Shown: in pieces, positions 7,601 through 7,787 of the stretch
How the letters are laid out: every line of letters begins with the position of its first letter
How positions within the stretch are numbered: the first letter of the stretch is position 1
Origin: an uncultured Terrimonas sp.
GTDB taxonomy: Bacteria; Bacteroidota; Bacteroidia; Chitinophagales; Chitinophagaceae
DNA: 7,787 nucleotides
Reading direction: 5' to 3'
NCBI GenBank assembly: GCA_946886925.1
Contig: CAMPJQ010000113.1
Coordinates: 1-7,787, forward strand
Position numbers and translations under genes: made by a program
Notes under the pieces: generated by a model
What the model was told of the DNA's origin: nothing
Seen by the model: only the letters and a program-made list of their open reading frames with translations
Databases searched by the model: none

Positions 7601-7722
7601 TTAAGGGCTTGTTTTTCCATCTTCCCCTCGTGGTTGTGCACCACCCATGTAAAATGCAGTTGGTAAAGGGATATAGCAATCAATGCAATCGCAAAAACAG
7701 AGACCAAACCTTTCAGTTGCAT
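4663..7722 (-). CDS. secDF: Fused protein translocase subunit SecDF
   Basis: A 1019-residue inner-membrane protein fusing SecD and SecF. It helps SecYEG complete protein export by using the proton-motive force through its large periplasmic domains. The SecD half has TM1 (about 5-27), the conserved LGLDLQGGMSVTLEVE (95-110), P1-domain motifs LTKRIDQFGVAQPNI (202-216) and DDPERVRKILQATANMQFWEV (234-254), then five helices between about 515 and 665. The SecF half has TM7 (about 697-719), GVEYKGGRSY (723-732) and five helices between about 829 and 988, for 12 in all. Residues aligned by eye to the proton-path residues of Thermus SecDF (D340, D637, R671) are present as D583 in VDTNVIIFERIKEE, D905 in SMNDTVVVFDRIRE and R939 in LSRTVMTS. 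About residues 275-330 form a low-complexity T/A/S/N/D/Q-rich insert in the periplasmic P1 region. The C-terminus ends in a basic, alanine-rich tail. ATG at 7722 directly precedes TM1. Confidence 0.97.
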   Translation of the reverse strand: MQLKGLVSVFAIALIAISLYQLHFTWVVHNHEGKMEKQALNWVNSHYNGASQEAKDSAYERRLSRLLDSTKGKVITYGINGATSYQKAKEQELSLGLDLQGGMSVTLEVELENLLRSISNSPKDANLNKALELASQRKGTTDADYISLFATAYKEVNPSGKLSGLFANAGQRNIKLEDSDDQVITKLRTMAGEAFQNTFRVLTKRIDQFGVAQPNINPDPRKGTISVELAGVKDDPERVRKILQATANMQFWEVYTGNELAQSFTQAEEALKKISGDNKPAADTSQKNADTTQAVAASTDTTKTLSLSDLSADSNQKANNNTATPATTHTILGLLMQAPQGDAAIAYVPVRDTALLNENLKTVQDIFPANARFLYGIAPNGAGTTSNVLPLYAIKTRDGDKAPLEGDDVEESTISYDERGRPAVSLRMTKQGTKKWADLTTANVNKPVAISLDNIIYSAPNVINPILDGNSQISGSFTVEEASDLANILQSGQLAAPARIVQEQMVGPTLGAEAVRGGAMSFIISFAVIFALMLLYFNTSGWIANITLILNLFFTIGVLSGLGATLTSASIAALVLAIGMAVDTNVIIFERIKEEITWGRSYAMAVDHGYKRSLPPVLDAHVTTLLTAIILYIFGMGPIKGFATTQIIAVVLNLFCGILIARLVSEWWTNKKGRHFEYFTKLSRIIFKKAHFKFVEARRYAYAISVVVFIFGVGSFFYGFDEGVEYKGGRSYTIHFDHAQENDEVKNALQKVFGEYPVVKTVGDTRTLNITTSFQKENPSRTADSLVEATLYGGLKPFLAEGTSASDFKRVYLQSSQSVQPSISEDLKRGAVTATIVSIILIFFYIFIRFRDWRFSLGTIFSLVHDVFVTLAVFSFFRHIMPFPLEIDQHFIAAILTVVGFSMNDTVVVFDRIREYSRTMKGESKPRIIDAAINDTLSRTVMTSVTVFIVLLVLFIFGGEVTRGFSFAMLIGVITGIYSSIFVAAPILVDFAKDKPLGKLTPEETKQRAKAKQAAAAAH

Positions 7723-7756
7723 ACAAAAAAGCGTTTACAAAAGTTTAAAGTGGGGG

Positions 7757-7764
7757 CAAAGATA
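7757..7764 (-). promoter_or_regulatory. Candidate Bacteroidota -7 promoter element for secDF
   Basis: Reading leftward, TATCTTTG is an exact TAnnTTTG match. It is 34 nt upstream of the secDF ATG, predicting a start near 7750 and a leader under 30 nt. Only 23 nt of upstream sequence remain in the window, so the -33 element lies at or beyond the right edge and cannot be judged. Confidence 0.5.
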
Positions 7765-7787
7765 GGGGTTTCAACATGAATTTGTGG

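Noticed and set aside
7776..7787. ATG at 7776 as the start of a divergent rightward gene
   Set aside because: Only four codons lie inside the window, so there is nothing to support a gene.
1..7787. Defence system, mobile element, CRISPR array, tRNA or rRNA
   Set aside because: All large frames belong to recognised housekeeping or envelope families. No transposase, terminal inverted repeat, regularly spaced repeat array or RNA-gene sequence was seen on either strand.

Overview
The window looks like ordinary chromosomal DNA from a member of the Bacteroidota, most likely the Chitinophagaceae or a close relative. This placement is inferred from four things: a fused SecDF of about 1,000 residues, a Bacteroidota-style PAP2 protein, exact TAnnTTTG promoter elements ahead of two genes, and the lack of clear Shine-Dalgarno sequences. 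No database search was possible, so the family-level placement is tentative.

The left part reads rightward. It starts with a 5'-truncated PAP2-superfamily phosphatase (to 499). A CNNM/CBS/CorC_HlyC membrane protein of the hemolysin-C/magnesium-cobalt transporter type follows after 11 bp (511-1806), and the pair looks like one operon. After an 81-bp gap comes a lipoprotein with an alpha/beta-hydrolase fold (1888-2730). A 108-bp, GC-rich, repeat-bearing non-coding stretch then separates it from the oppositely oriented genes.

The right part reads leftward. Taken in transcription order from the right edge, secDF (7722-4663) is the fused Sec translocase accessory subunit that uses the proton-motive force. 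It ends at a strong intrinsic terminator. Next comes ribD (4557-3478), the bifunctional riboflavin-biosynthesis deaminase/reductase, which has its own candidate promoter. A YigZ/IMPACT-family protein (3438-2839) lies 39 bp downstream of ribD and is probably co-transcribed with it. The rightward and leftward gene sets converge at about 2731-2838.

The genes do not form one pathway. They serve envelope lipid dephosphorylation, ion homeostasis, ester hydrolysis in the envelope, protein export and riboflavin synthesis. I found no mobile element, CRISPR array, tRNA, rRNA or defence system, and no gene-free stretch over 300 bp. I see no evidence for a new biological system. The points most worth a second look are small: paired -7 elements at identical spacing before secDF and ribD, a TTG start for ribD, altered catalytic motifs in the PAP2 protein, a disordered insert in SecD, and the repeat-rich convergent intergenic region.
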